Shown here piece after piece: positions 38,050 through 47,109 of a stretch of DNA of 64,000 nt (the first letter of the stretch is position 1; each line of letters opens with the position of its first letter). The position numbers and the translations under genes were made by a program. Source of the stretch: an uncultured Pseudodesulfovibrio sp. (GTDB lineage: Bacteria > Desulfobacterota > Desulfovibrionia > Desulfovibrionales > Desulfovibrionaceae); contig NZ_OY776488.1 in assembly GCF_963675635.1 (NCBI RefSeq), positions 1,203,501 through 1,267,500 of the forward strand, given 5' to 3'. The notes below the pieces were generated by a model. That model had not been told where the DNA came from and made no database searches. It saw nothing but the letters and a program-made list of their open reading frames with translations.

Positions 38050-38370
38050 TTACAGTGCCTTCTTGGTGATCATTTCCTTGATGCTGCTCTTGGAGACTGC
38101 ACCAGTGCTCTGGTCGACTACTTCACCGTCTTTGAACAAAATAAGAGTCGGGATGGCGCGGATACCGTACTTGCCGGGAGTGGCAGAGTTCTCATCCACA
38201 TTCATCTTGACGATTTTAATCTGACCTTCGAATTCCTCGGCCAGCTCATCAATCACAGGCCCCATTGCACGGCAAGGGCCGCACCAGGGAGCCCAAAAGT
38301 CAATAAGGACGGGGACATCACTCTGTAAAACATCCTGTTCGAAACTACCGTCAGTGATCTGATTCGCCAT
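38050..38370 (-). CDS. trxA: Thioredoxin
   Basis: The 106-residue cytosolic dithiol protein with the standard active site WCGPC (Cys30, Cys33), the buried Asp in VLIDFWAPW, and cis-proline in [10 protein letters not shown]. It reduces protein disulfides and accepts electrons from the adjacent trxB product. GGAG precedes ATG 38370. The 5' leader has two short hairpins and a candidate promoter, so it starts a minus-strand run that continues into trxB, bamD, an unknown gene, fusA and DUF2062. Confidence 0.96.
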   Translation of the reverse strand: MANQITDGSFEQDVLQSDVPVLIDFWAPWCGPCRAMGPVIDELAEEFEGQIKIVKMNVDENSATPGKYGIRAIPTLILFKDGEVVDQSTGAVSKSSIKEMITKKAL

Positions 38371-38417
38371 GGAATTCTCCTTTTTTCTCGGCTTGTAGCC
38401 GTCATATACAATTCTGT

Positions 38418-38447
38418 CCGATATAATCGGCTGCGATTGTTTATCGC
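38418..38447 (-). repeat. Two adjacent small hairpins in the trxA leader
   Basis: CCGAT-ATA-ATCGG (38418-38430) and GCGAT-TGTTT-ATCGC (38433-38447) lie side by side in the 5' region of trxA. They share the GAT/ATC core. They could be an operator or RNA stems; nothing else is known. Confidence 0.4.
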
Positions 38448-38468
38448 ACGTGTTCTCACATCATATTG

Positions 38469-38498
38469 AAAATATGTCCCTATGTATACCACTGTCAA
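38469..38498 (-). promoter_or_regulatory. Candidate sigma-70 promoter of trxA
   Basis: On the minus strand TTGACA (38498-38493), an 18-base spacer and TATTTT (38474-38469), about 100 bases before the trxA start. The -35 is a perfect consensus match. Confidence 0.5.
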
Positions 38499-38530
38499 GA
38501 AGGACACTGTAAAATAATCTATCTGCCAGT

Positions 38531-39607
38531 TCATTCACCGGAAATGGCCCAATCCTGCGGGATAACCTGCCCTCTTGGTATGGCCTCCAATTCAAGGGAA
38601 TGCACATATCCAGCCTTGGCAAATTGCCACCCGGCAAAAGCAATCATTGCACCATTATCTGTACATAATGCCAGATCCGGCAAGGTCAACCGCAATCCAT
38701 GTTCTTCAGCGACACCTTGCATGGTCTCGCGAACAACGGAATTGGCAGCGACGCCTCCAGCCACGATCAGGCTCTTTGTCGGCCCAACACGCTTCAATGC
38801 CCGCTCGACTTTGATCTTGAGAGTCTCTGCCACACTCCAGTTGAATGAAGCACAGACTTTCGCAAGATCAGCACGTTTCTCGCCAGACAAGGAAGCAACA
38901 GCCACGGCATCGGCCATTGTGTCAAACACAAGTTCCGGTCTGGTCGCCACATAATTGGCAACCGCTGTTTTCAAGCCGCTAAAGCTGAAATCAAGCGAAT
39001 CGTTGTCGATATAGGGCCTGGGGAACAACTTCGTATCAGGTTCGGCTTCACGGCCTAACATGTCAATAAATCGGCCACCTGGATATGGGAAATGAAAAAG
39101 TTTCGCGACCTTGTCAAAGGCCTCGCCAGCAGCATCATCCAGTGTTCTACCAAGCAGTTCGAACTCAACAGGCGAATCAATGCGATAAGTATGCGTATGT
39201 CCGCCAGACACGAGCAGCCCCAAAGCGGGGAATTGAATTTCACCCGCTAATCCGGGGGCCAACAAATGCGCCCAAAGGTGATTGACCCCGACCAATGATG
39301 CCCCGGTAGACAGACAGAGGCCTTTAGCAAAGCTGACACCGACCAGCAGACTGCCAAGCAATCCAGGACCACGGGCGACAGCTACGGTATCAATATCCTC
39401 AGGTCGAACATTTGTTTCCGCCATCAGTTCACGAAAAAGACGAGGCAGGACGCGCAAGTGTTCACGCGAGGCAATTTCAGGGACCACACCGCCGAACAGC
39501 GCGTGCGTGTCAATCTGAGTCGCAAGCTTTTCGCCCAGCAGTCGTCCGTTCTCCACAAGGGCAACGGAGGTTTCGTCGCAGGAAGTCTCAATACCAAGAA
39601 CGAGCAT
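38531..39607 (-). CDS. tsaD: tRNA N6-adenosine threonylcarbamoyltransferase
   Basis: The 358-residue TsaD (formerly Gcp) transfers threonylcarbamoyl to A37 of ANN-decoding tRNAs with TsaB and TsaE. N-terminal [15 protein letters not shown] is the ASKHA phosphate loop, [10 protein letters not shown] follows near residue 41, metal ligands His110 and His114 lie in NHLWAH, and a third metal Asp is in [12 protein letters not shown] near the C-terminus. Its ATG shares a base with the fbp stop (TAATG), so translation is coupled. Confidence 0.96.
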   Translation of the reverse strand: MLVLGIETSCDETSVALVENGRLLGEKLATQIDTHALFGGVVPEIASREHLRVLPRLFRELMAETNVRPEDIDTVAVARGPGLLGSLLVGVSFAKGLCLSTGASLVGVNHLWAHLLAPGLAGEIQFPALGLLVSGGHTHTYRIDSPVEFELLGRTLDDAAGEAFDKVAKLFHFPYPGGRFIDMLGREAEPDTKLFPRPYIDNDSLDFSFSGLKTAVANYVATRPELVFDTMADAVAVASLSGEKRADLAKVCASFNWSVAETLKIKVERALKRVGPTKSLIVAGGVAANSVVRETMQGVAEEHGLRLTLPDLALCTDNGAMIAFAGWQFAKAGYVHSLELEAIPRGQVIPQDWAISGE

Positions 39608-40638
39608 TATTTATTCTTTTTCCTCCGGGCACCGGCAACAAAGATGTCCTGAACAATCTGGACGTCATTGCGCGAGCCGCAGAAAAAGGGAACACGCTGA
39701 TGCAGGTGTTCTGGATCGATGTCCAGTACCCGATTCTCACCGTCAATCGCCATGCCTCCTGCCTGTTCGACAATAAAGGACATGGGGTTGCACTCACAGG
39801 TCAACCGCAGCTTACCCGTTGGTTTTTTCGGATCGCGCAGATCGGCGGGATACATGAAAATACCACCGTACAGAAGATTTCGATGAAAATCCGCCACCAG
39901 TGAACCAATGTAACGACCGCTGTAGGGCTTGCGCAACGCGTTTTTTGGCGATTTGAAATAAGCCAACGCCTTCTTGGTTTCACGATCCCAATACCGTTCA
40001 TATCCTTCGTTGACGGAGTAAATTTTCCCCTGCTCCGGGATGCGGATATTCGGGTGTGACAAAATAAACTCTCCAACGCTGGGATCAAGGGTAAAACCGT
40101 GAACCCCGTCACCACAGGTGAACACCAGCATAGTAGAAGAGCCGTACAGAATATATCCTGCCGCAACCTGTTCGCTGCCACGCTGAAGCACATCCCCGGA
40201 CATGAGCGTTGCATCAGGGCTGCTTTTGCGCTTGAAAATGGAAAAGATGGTACCGATATTGACGTTGACATCAATGTTGGAAGAACCGTCCAACGGATCG
40301 AAAATAATAATGTAATCGCCTCGGGGAAGCGATTCCGGGACTTCGATAATATCCGCGTTCTCTTCCGAAGCCATGGCGCAAAGTACGCCGGAACGGGCCA
40401 ACCTATGAATGAGAATTCTATTGGCGTATTCGTCGAGTTTCTTGACTTCTTCACCTTGGACATTCACGTCCCCGGTAAACCCGAGGACATCCACCAATCC
40501 GGCCTTGTTTACAGCTCTGGAGATGATTTTGGCTGACAATACAATTTCATTGAACAGACGAGTAAACTGGCCTGTTGCTCCCGGCACCATTTTCTGGTGC
40601 AGGAGAATGTGTTCGGTAACCGTTACCTGCTGTGGCAT
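39607..40638 (-). CDS. fbp: Fructose-1,6-bisphosphatase class 1
   Basis: A 343-residue Mg-dependent gluconeogenic phosphatase that converts fructose-1,6-bisphosphate to fructose-6-phosphate. The metal/phosphate signature [12 protein letters not shown] lies near residue 108, with SEEN upstream, and the substrate loop [13 protein letters not shown] near 295. Length is typical for class 1. ATG 40638 is eight bases after AGGA; the frame continues to 40680 without support. The stop overlaps the tsaD start by one base. Confidence 0.95.
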   Translation of the reverse strand: MPQQVTVTEHILLHQKMVPGATGQFTRLFNEIVLSAKIISRAVNKAGLVDVLGFTGDVNVQGEEVKKLDEYANRILIHRLARSGVLCAMASEENADIIEVPESLPRGDYIIIFDPLDGSSNIDVNVNIGTIFSIFKRKSSPDATLMSGDVLQRGSEQVAAGYILYGSSTMLVFTCGDGVHGFTLDPSVGEFILSHPNIRIPEQGKIYSVNEGYERYWDRETKKALAYFKSPKNALRKPYSGRYIGSLVADFHRNLLYGGIFMYPADLRDPKKPTGKLRLTCECNPMSFIVEQAGGMAIDGENRVLDIDPEHLHQRVPFFCGSRNDVQIVQDIFVAGARRKKNK

Positions 40639-40667
40639 TCCCTCTGTCCTTTCTGCTCGATGGCCCA

Positions 40668-41456
40668 CTAAAAAAGCCACCAGGAACCTTCCGCATTGGG
40701 ATCGGCACTCTGGGTGGCATATATATACTGATCTTCACCCACGTATCGGGTCAGCCAAGTGTAATACCTGTTGCCGACCTTAACCTGCCCTTCGACCTGT
40801 TCCTTGAGGATATCTTCCCAATCCACAGCCAACATAGCCTCTTCGTCAACATCTGCACCAAGAGACCAAATTCCTTTGCCGGGGTGAATTATTATCAACT
40901 CCTTGGGATCCGGACTGAGGCGCAGCAGGCTTCTCGGATCAAATCCGACACCGATAAGTCCCCTGAAAGTCACGTCTTCAAAATATGGGCGTCCAATATA
41001 CAACTCTGCACCGAGATCGGAGTAGTCAACAACGGTTAGCAACTTGATTCTGCGCCAAACTCCTTCAAACACCAATGGCTTGGATATTTTCTTCACGGGC
41101 AATTCAGGTTGCATAAACATAATGGTGCCCTCTTCATCGGTCACAAGCACCCTGTTAACCCACGGGAAACGGGCACGTAACAGATCAAGCCAGTCGATAC
41201 CCGGCAAAGTGTCGGTATTATCAACAAAACGGATCAAGGACGTCAAAGGACCATCCACAGGAGAAATAAGTTTGGCCAGCTTCTCCTGATTCGGATTGGA
41301 GAACTGGTAACTGTCCGTATCAATTTCCGGCGGAGGATCGATAAAATCCCTGGTCGTTTCCCACGAATCCTTAGTGTACTTCGCAGTGGAATCCCACATG
41401 CTGCATCCGCCGAGCACCATGAGTGCGGCAATCAGACTCAAAAATAAATATTTCAT
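40668..41456 (-). CDS. Putative lipoprotein with a Cache-like region, unknown function
   Basis: A 262-residue protein with a lipoprotein signal: [17 protein letters not shown] ends at the lipobox LGGC (Cys18). The mature part has no known domain I can name. The stretch [20 protein letters not shown] around 100-120 and the [19 protein letters not shown] segment around 155-175 loosely recall PDC/Cache sensor folds. The role is unknown. It lies 29 bases upstream of fbp on the same strand, after the TPR gene. Chosen start ATG 41456 begins the signal peptide; the frame extends to 41486. Confidence 0.65.
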   Translation of the reverse strand: MKYLFLSLIAALMVLGGCSMWDSTAKYTKDSWETTRDFIDPPPEIDTDSYQFSNPNQEKLAKLISPVDGPLTSLIRFVDNTDTLPGIDWLDLLRARFPWVNRVLVTDEEGTIMFMQPELPVKKISKPLVFEGVWRRIKLLTVVDYSDLGAELYIGRPYFEDVTFRGLIGVGFDPRSLLRLSPDPKELIIIHPGKGIWSLGADVDEEAMLAVDWEDILKEQVEGQVKVGNRYYTWLTRYVGEDQYIYATQSADPNAEGSWWLF

Positions 41457-41526
41457 ATGTCCACTTTTTGTGAATAGACGACTCATGCCGCAAGAACGGC
41501 ATGAACCATATTCCGTTCAGCTTGGG

Positions 41527-42324
41527 TTAACCCTGCACCCTGGCTTCAAAACGGGAAGCCAGGGTTTCCAGAGTGCTGATCAGACGATTTTTGGCATGAA
41601 CACTGAAAGCGTCAGCCGGCTCCGCCGTGAAAGCGGCACCATTATCCGCTCCGTGCTCCAGATGCACGATCCGTTCCTTGAGTTCGGCACGCCGCTCGTC
41701 GGACATGGTTGAGTGCAACAATTCGCGGTAGATTTCAAGTGCGCCTGGCACATCCCCCTGAGATGCGAGAAGGTCGGCCATGGTTTTGGTCCGAAAAGAT
41801 CCTGCTCCAGGCCTGAATTCCGGCTCAGGCTCACCAAACGCAGGCTCGTCTCTCTGTCGCATCACAGGTACAGCAGGCGGAGGACAATCGCACGGCGGAG
41901 GCAATGGAGCACCCACCAGTCTCTCGGCCAAGGTACCGATACCTTCAAAAACGACATCAGTCCATTTAATGGTATCTCCAGAAATATTTGACGCAACAAG
42001 CATCAGGAATACGGACAAATCGCGTTGCTCCGGCGACAGACTCCGCGCCCACCCTCGCCAAAAGGCAGGGTAATCCCTCAGAGGATTAATAACACGTTGA
42101 AGCTGATCATGAACTTCGGACTCCCGCTCCAATTCAGTCAGAAGCTCAACCAACAACATACGCGCTTCAAGGTAATCAGGATGCCTGTCCAACCCCTGGC
42201 GCAGGGTTTTGACGGCATCTTCAGGCATGCCGTTCTCAACGAAAAGTTTCGCCAATGGGAAGAACACCCTTGAACCGGGTTCCAACGAAAGAACTTCTTG
42301 ATACCACTCAATTTTCTCGCTCAT
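41527..42324 (-). CDS. Tetratricopeptide-repeat-like protein
   Basis: A 265-residue soluble protein with TPR-like helices near the N-terminus (VFFPLAKLFVENGMPEDAVK, then LRQGLDRHPDYLEARMLLVE) and another at residues 195-210 (LASQGDVPGALEIYRELL). The middle contains a proline-rich stretch (APLPPPCDCPPPAVPV). TPRs mediate protein contacts; the partner is unknown. ATG 42324 has AAGGAA upstream and its coding start overlaps the end of the FtsB-like gene by 17 bases, so the two are coupled. Confidence 0.75.
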   Translation of the reverse strand: MSEKIEWYQEVLSLEPGSRVFFPLAKLFVENGMPEDAVKTLRQGLDRHPDYLEARMLLVELLTELERESEVHDQLQRVINPLRDYPAFWRGWARSLSPEQRDLSVFLMLVASNISGDTIKWTDVVFEGIGTLAERLVGAPLPPPCDCPPPAVPVMRQRDEPAFGEPEPEFRPGAGSFRTKTMADLLASQGDVPGALEIYRELLHSTMSDERRAELKERIVHLEHGADNGAAFTAEPADAFSVHAKNRLISTLETLASRFEARVQG

Positions 42325-42631
42325 CTGTTCCTTCTCCGCCGGGTTTGCCTTTCTCATCCGGGAAAATATATAACAGTTCGTCCTTTTTCACAAAATTCAT
42401 CCGCTCACGAACGACCTTCTCCTGGTATCCCTTGTCGGACTTAAGCTTTCGAATTTCCTGACTTATATCCAGACTTTTCTTATCAACATCGTCGATCTTC
42501 TGCTGCAGAGAGTTATGCCGTCCCTTGAGTTCAAGATATGCAAAAATACCCTGATCGCTCCATATCAACCTGACCAGCAGGAAAAGATTGATAATCAGGA
42601 GTAAGGTGACAAGTACAATTCGACCACGCAT
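42308..42631 (-). CDS. FtsB/DivIC-family septum formation protein
   Basis: A 107-residue bitopic protein with one N-terminal membrane helix (VLVTLLLIINLFLLVRLIW) followed by a coiled coil (LKGRHNSLQQKIDDVDKKSL) and the short conserved REKMNFVKKDELLY-like end (here RERMNFVKKDELLYIF). The layout is that of FtsB, part of the FtsQLB divisome complex in the periplasm. The C-terminal tail is polar and charged. It lies five bases after the 92-residue gene and overlaps the TPR gene. Confidence 0.82.
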   Translation of the reverse strand: MRGRIVLVTLLLIINLFLLVRLIWSDQGIFAYLELKGRHNSLQQKIDDVDKKSLDISQEIRKLKSDKGYQEKVVRERMNFVKKDELLYIFPDEKGKPGGEGTDEREN

Positions 42632-42636
42632 ACAGC

Positions 42637-42915
42637 TTACTGAAGCCTTTGCTTCAATTTTTTCTGCGCCTTCTTCCGAGCCAAAGGCACTTCGAGTTCC
42701 TTGAGGAAATTGGCCGTGGCTGTTTCAATCCGCTCCACATCCGATTCACTCAATTCGACTTTATCGATTTTTTCAAGAAATGACTTGAGCACGGCAAATT
42801 CATCCAAAAGAGAATGGCCATGCTCCAGCTTCTCAAGCTGGGGCTCCAGATCCAAAATGGTTTGAAGGCAGTTCGTTATGCGAACAAGATGTTTCACAGA
42901 ACTGGAGTCAGTCAT
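42637..42915 (-). CDS. Hypothetical small helical protein (92 residues)
   Basis: No known family. The sequence is almost wholly helical, heptad-like, with a basic C-terminus (ARKKAQKKLKQRL). It starts the minus-strand operon that continues into the FtsB-like, TPR, lipoprotein, fbp and tsaD genes, so it may be a small cell-envelope or division accessory protein; that is inference from position only. Confidence 0.65.
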   Translation of the reverse strand: MTDSSSVKHLVRITNCLQTILDLEPQLEKLEHGHSLLDEFAVLKSFLEKIDKVELSESDVERIETATANFLKELEVPLARKKAQKKLKQRLQ

Positions 42916-43151
42916 AAAAAACCCGCGGTAATGTTTATATCTCTTGACTTAATAACCATTTTTCCAAGAAATTGTACAGGCGCGCTATGCTTAAATTTAC
43001 CATGGATGTTCACACCTGTCACCCTAGAATTTATTCAAACATAATAGAGACTTATACGCACTACTACTTGGACGCACAAGAAATTCTCTCAATTATTTCT
43101 AGACCACATGTTTCACGGCATCTTCTCAAAAAGGGATAAAACCATAAAATA

Positions 43152-43183
43152 AACCGGGCAGAAAGCATGCTCTCTACCCGGTT
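43152..43183 (-). terminator. Terminator of the pcm-DUF368-mrp-pgsA operon
   Basis: AACCGGG (43152-43158) pairs with CCCGGTT (43177-43183), with further pairing inside; on the minus strand TTTATTTTATGG follows. It lies 20 bases after pgsA. Confidence 0.8.
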
Positions 43184-43202
43184 AATTCCTTTAAAATTAT
43201 CC

Positions 43203-43784
43203 CTATTCCGCGACGTTGATCCACTTCTTGTAGAAGTTATACAAATAGTTACCGCCCGAAATCACAGTCAGAACCAAGGCGACATACAACAATCCCTGAC
43301 CCAACGGCCGGGGGTCCCACCCGAAAAGCGGATAGTGAAAAATGAGAAAGCCCACAGCCAGAGACTGAGCCAAGGTCTTTGCCTTGCCCAGTTTGTCCGC
43401 GGCCACGACTTCACCCATCTCGGCAGCTATGGCGCGCATGCCGGTCACGGCCAATTCACGACAGATAATGATGATGACCACCCAGGCAGGGACTCCCCAG
43501 CCATCGCCGAGTTTAACCAGCATGATCAGTAATGAGCCAATGAGCAGTTTGTCGGCCAACGGGTCAAGAAACTTGCCCATATTCGTAATGGTATTCTGCT
43601 CCCGCGCTATCTTGCCATCGAAATAATCCGTGATACTCGCCACGAAATAAAGACCAAAAGCAAAATAGGACCCCAAACGAAACTGGTACCACATCTCCAG
43701 ATAGAGAAGGAACACAATCACAGGGGCTGCGAGAATGCGTGCCATGGTCAGACAATTGGGCAGATTGAAAATGTCCTTGTTCAT
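43203..43784 (-). CDS. pgsA: CDP-diacylglycerol-glycerol-3-phosphate 3-phosphatidyltransferase
   Basis: A 193-residue membrane enzyme that makes phosphatidylglycerol phosphate, the precursor of phosphatidylglycerol and cardiolipin. The CDP-alcohol phosphotransferase motif DxxDGxxAR(8)GxxxDxxxD is complete: DYFDGKIAR, then GKFLDPLAD. Five or six membrane helices fit. With cls at 13158-14603, both anionic-lipid steps are in this window but far apart. Cotranscribed with mrp, eight bases upstream. Confidence 0.95.
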   Translation of the reverse strand: MNKDIFNLPNCLTMARILAAPVIVFLLYLEMWYQFRLGSYFAFGLYFVASITDYFDGKIAREQNTITNMGKFLDPLADKLLIGSLLIMLVKLGDGWGVPAWVVIIIICRELAVTGMRAIAAEMGEVVAADKLGKAKTLAQSLAVGFLIFHYPLFGWDPRPLGQGLLYVALVLTVISGGNYLYNFYKKWINVAE

Positions 43785-43792
43785 AATTCGCC

Positions 43793-44674
43793 TCAGGCGT
43801 TTGTTGTCGATGCCGCCTCGAAACTTTTTTGCGCAGCTTCGGCTATTGTATCGGCCAATTCAATAAGGGCCGTCTTTGCTTGGGAGTCCTCCTCCAAAAG
43901 CACGACGGGGACTCCACGATCTCCGGCCACAACCGTTGCCGGATCAAGCGGGATAGCGCCAAGAAACTCAAGGCCGTATTTCTCTGCCAGATCCTTGCCG
44001 CCACCTTTCTTGAAAAGATCAATGGATTCATGGCAGTGCGGGCAGATAAGACCGCTCATATTTTCCACGACACCAAGCACGTTGGCTTTGGCGTACTGCA
44101 GAAAATTGATAGACTTGCGCACATCGGACAGAGACACCTCCTGCGGTGTGGTCACAACGACACACAGGGCATCCGGCACGGTCTTAAGCACGGTCATAGG
44201 CTCATCACCAGTACCTGGAGGGGAATCAACAACCAGAAAATCAAGTTCTCCCCACTGCACATCGGAAACGAACTGACGAATAGCTGAAGTCTTCATAGGG
44301 CCACGCCACAGCACAGCTTGGTCCGGATCTTTCAACAGTGACTCCATAGACACGACATGCAAATTCTCATTGTATTCCTTGGGGATCATCAAAGAGCCAC
44401 GATCAATGTCCAGAGTCCCGGAAATACCGAGCAAGGTCGGCACGCTTGGACCGTGAATATCAACATCCAGCAGACCGACCTTGAATCCACGGGCGGCCAG
44501 AGCCGCTGCCACATTGACGGACACTGAGCTTTTGCCCACGCCACCCTTGCCGCTCATGATAAACAGCTTGTACTTGATCTTCTCCAGTGTGGATTCAATC
44601 ATCGCATCCTGGATTTTCAACTTGGCATTCGATTTGTTGGCTCCACTGCAGGAGCCGGAGCTGCACTCGCTCAT
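43793..44674 (-). CDS. Mrp/NBP35-type iron-sulfur cluster carrier ATPase
   Basis: A 293-residue P-loop ATPase of the ApbC/Mrp family that carries or delivers Fe-S clusters. The deviant Walker A is SGKGGVGKSS near residue 41, followed by LLDVDIHGPSVP and the DSPPGTGDEP switch; a CPHC pair in GLICPHCHE near 235 is the expected cluster-binding CxxC. The N-terminal tail has Cys residues (SECSSGSC). ATG 44674 fits AGAGAG spacing better than 44680. It lies between DUF368 and pgsA in a minus-strand operon. Confidence 0.9.
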   Translation of the reverse strand: MSECSSGSCSGANKSNAKLKIQDAMIESTLEKIKYKLFIMSGKGGVGKSSVSVNVAAALAARGFKVGLLDVDIHGPSVPTLLGISGTLDIDRGSLMIPKEYNENLHVVSMESLLKDPDQAVLWRGPMKTSAIRQFVSDVQWGELDFLVVDSPPGTGDEPMTVLKTVPDALCVVVTTPQEVSLSDVRKSINFLQYAKANVLGVVENMSGLICPHCHESIDLFKKGGGKDLAEKYGLEFLGAIPLDPATVVAGDRGVPVVLLEEDSQAKTALIELADTIAEAAQKSFEAASTTNA

Positions 44675-44730
44675 ATCCATTCTCTCTTTATTGTATTTTA
44701 TCCCCGTCAGACGGGAAGAAGCAACAGTGT

Positions 44731-45699
44731 TCAACGTTTACGCGAAAACCGTTCAAGGACAAGGACCAGAATAATACCGACAAGACTCAACCCAACGGCA
44801 AGAAGGACCTCGCCATTGACAGCGTCCGGCAACACGTTCTGCTCACGCAGGACGTGCACCTTCCCACGAATCACGGAAGTTTCCAAGACCTCTTTCCAGG
44901 GCCAGACCTTGCGCAAGGCACCGATCATGAATCCTGTCAACACACTCACCGTGGCCGCATGCCATCTATGTAACAGATAATGCAGCACACGGGAAAAGAG
45001 AATAATCCCTACTCCCGCCCCAGCTGCAAACACAGCCATAATAACAAAATTATCCCATATAAACGGGTTCTTGAGTGTCCTGGTGACATATTCATACTTG
45101 CCCAGCATCAGGAGAAGAAAGGCTCCACTGATACCCGGTAAAATCATTGCGCAGATGGCTATTGCCCCGCACAGAAAAATAAAAGGAAGCGTCTCCGGAG
45201 TCGAAACAGGAATCATGCCGACCATAAGGTAGCTGCCTGCTGTACCAAGAAAAATAAACCCGATATTCACCGCGCTCAATGGTTCAACCTGTTTTCCAAC
45301 CACGAAAATGGATGCCACAATCAACCCGAAGAACAACGACCATGTTTCAACAGGGTGTGTGTGGAGCATGGTATTCATGACGCCCGCCATGGTAATCATG
45401 GCCGTCAAAATGCCAAGCAGCAGGCAAACAAGGAAGCGGATATGGGCAACACTTACGGCCCCGGGAATATCAAGAGAGAGCGTTCGCCGCACGAAATCGA
45501 CGTTAAATGAACGGATGGCATCGACCAACTGCTCATAAATGCCGGTGATGAACGCGATGGTGCCTCCAGAAACACCAGGGATGATGTCCGCCCCGCCCAT
45601 GCACACGCCCTTGAGCCACAGCAACGCTCCGGCCTTGAGAGTCCGTGGTCCCGGACTCGCCATGAAAGCGTCTTTAAGTGGCAAGGATTTTCTGGACAC
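44731..45699 (-). CDS. DUF368-family membrane protein
   Basis: A 322-residue inner-membrane protein with about eight hydrophobic segments. The DUF368 signature GGADIIPGVSGGTIAFITGI is near residues 35-54, with a second GAIAICAMILPGISGAF near 180 suggesting an internal repeat. DUF368 proteins have been linked to polyprenyl-phosphate recycling at the cell surface, which would fit a neighbour making lipids, but this is not visible here. It starts with a GTG six bases after GGAGG. Confidence 0.88.
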   Translation of the reverse strand: MSRKSLPLKDAFMASPGPRTLKAGALLWLKGVCMGGADIIPGVSGGTIAFITGIYEQLVDAIRSFNVDFVRRTLSLDIPGAVSVAHIRFLVCLLLGILTAMITMAGVMNTMLHTHPVETWSLFFGLIVASIFVVGKQVEPLSAVNIGFIFLGTAGSYLMVGMIPVSTPETLPFIFLCGAIAICAMILPGISGAFLLLMLGKYEYVTRTLKNPFIWDNFVIMAVFAAGAGVGIILFSRVLHYLLHRWHAATVSVLTGFMIGALRKVWPWKEVLETSVIRGKVHVLREQNVLPDAVNGEVLLAVGLSLVGIILVLVLERFSRKR

Positions 45700-45712
45700 A
45701 ACAGACCTCCGG

Positions 45713-46354
45713 CTACCAGCCGTGACTTCCTACCAAATCAACAAAGGCAACGCTGCCCTTGTCCGTACGGATAACTTCACCGTCTCGCTTCTCGATAAGA
45801 ACAAGAGTCTGATTACGCCTGGATTCTCCTACAGGGATAAGCATACGACCAGGATCAGCCAACTGATCGACCAACGGCTTCGGAATCTCAGGCCCGCCTG
45901 CGGTGACGATAATACGGTCATACGGGGCCTCTTCCGGCCATCCCATGGTCCCATCGTCAAGCTTGAGCTTCACGGAAAACATACGCATATCCATGAACCG
46001 CTTGCGCGCAGCATGAAAGAGCTTCTTGATCCGCTCCACCGTGTAGACTTCTGCGCCCATTTTCCCGAGAACTGCCGCCTGATAGCCCGATCCCGTTCCT
46101 ATTTCGAGCACTTTCATACCTGGTTCGATCTCAAGGAGCTCTGACATCAAGGCAACGATGTAGGGTTGAGATATAGTCTGGCCTTCGCCAATAGGCAGGG
46201 GGCTATCAGAGTATGCTTTGTTGGCCAAAGCTTCCTCCACGAAGATATGTCGGGGAAGCGTAGACATGGCCTCCAGCACACGGAAATCCGTCACGCCGCG
46301 AGCCTGAATCTGTTCGCGCACCATGCGCTCTCTGAGCCGTACCGGATCAACCAC
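45713..46354 (-). CDS. pcm: Protein-L-isoaspartate O-methyltransferase
   Basis: A 213-residue SAM-dependent repair enzyme that methylates isoaspartyl residues in aged proteins. The SAM motif is [16 protein letters not shown] near residue 83, preceded by [16 protein letters not shown] and followed by [14 protein letters not shown]; all match the family. GTG 46354 is six bases after AGGAG; a TTG at 46357 is too close. First gene of the operon with DUF368, mrp and pgsA. Confidence 0.94.
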   Translation of the reverse strand: MVDPVRLRERMVREQIQARGVTDFRVLEAMSTLPRHIFVEEALANKAYSDSPLPIGEGQTISQPYIVALMSELLEIEPGMKVLEIGTGSGYQAAVLGKMGAEVYTVERIKKLFHAARKRFMDMRMFSVKLKLDDGTMGWPEEAPYDRIIVTAGGPEIPKPLVDQLADPGRMLIPVGESRRNQTLVLIEKRDGEVIRTDKGSVAFVDLVGSHGW

Positions 46355-46524
46355 CAAAGTCTCCTGAAATCAACGGCGCTTCATCAGTGAAAACACCTGC
46401 GGGATGCTGAACAGATTTTGACTCTCAAGTCAACAAAAGCAACCAGAAACACGCACAATTCGGCTCCACGACCTTGACAGGTTTCTCTCTTTCGCTGAAA
46501 ATACATATAAACGAGGAGAAATTC

Positions 46525-46956
46525 ATGCTGAAGGTCAAAGACCTTATGACATCACCGGTCTTTTCCCTGAAAGAAAGAGATTCACTGCACAATGCCCGCG
46601 AACTGATGAACCTCCAGCGAATCAGGCACATCCCCATCGTTACCGTTGACAACGTTTTTACAGGTCTGATCACTCACCGGGACATCCTGTCAGCGACCAT
46701 TTCCCACCTTGCCCAGCTTGATCCCGAGACTCAAAAGGAAATCGACGCAGGCATCCCATTGCATGAAATCATGCGAACAGACATTACCACGATCGGAAAC
46801 GACACTTCGCTCAAAGAAGCAGCCCAGATACTGCTGAACCATAAATACGGCTGTCTGCCTGTGGTAAAAAACGGCGAACTGGTCGGTATACTCACTGAAG
46901 CAGATTTTCTGCGCCTGACGATTCAGCTCATGGACAGCCTGGAAGACGCAGACTAA
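46525..46956 (+). CDS. Tandem CBS-domain protein
   Basis: A 143-residue protein with two CBS domains: MLKVKDLMTSPVFSLKER starts the first, IPLHEIMRTDITTIGNDTSL the second. Such pairs bind adenine nucleotides and regulate partners; no partner is fused or clearly encoded next door. ATG 46525 has GAGGAG seven bases upstream. The frame is open from 46474 without support. A weak terminator hairpin follows at 47012. Confidence 0.88.
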   Translation: MLKVKDLMTSPVFSLKERDSLHNARELMNLQRIRHIPIVTVDNVFTGLITHRDILSATISHLAQLDPETQKEIDAGIPLHEIMRTDITTIGNDTSLKEAAQILLNHKYGCLPVVKNGELVGILTEADFLRLTIQLMDSLEDAD

Positions 46957-47011
46957 AGCGACACCTCTATAGACAGCACCTCATCAGGTGCAATTTATCC
47001 AATAGAATCAG

Positions 47012-47036
47012 CATGTTGAACTCAACATGGGTTTTT
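47012..47036 (+). terminator. Probable terminator after the CBS gene
   Basis: CATGTTG (47012-47018) pairs with CAACATG (47023-47029), loop AACT, followed by GGTTTTT. A second small hairpin, GCACCT/AGGTGC, lies at 46977-46992. Confidence 0.55.
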
Positions 47037-47109
47037 CTACGCCCTTTCCCTTGTGTCTACTCATCGAGTATTATAGAAATAGTCTAGATTTTTACATATA
47101 GGAAGGATC

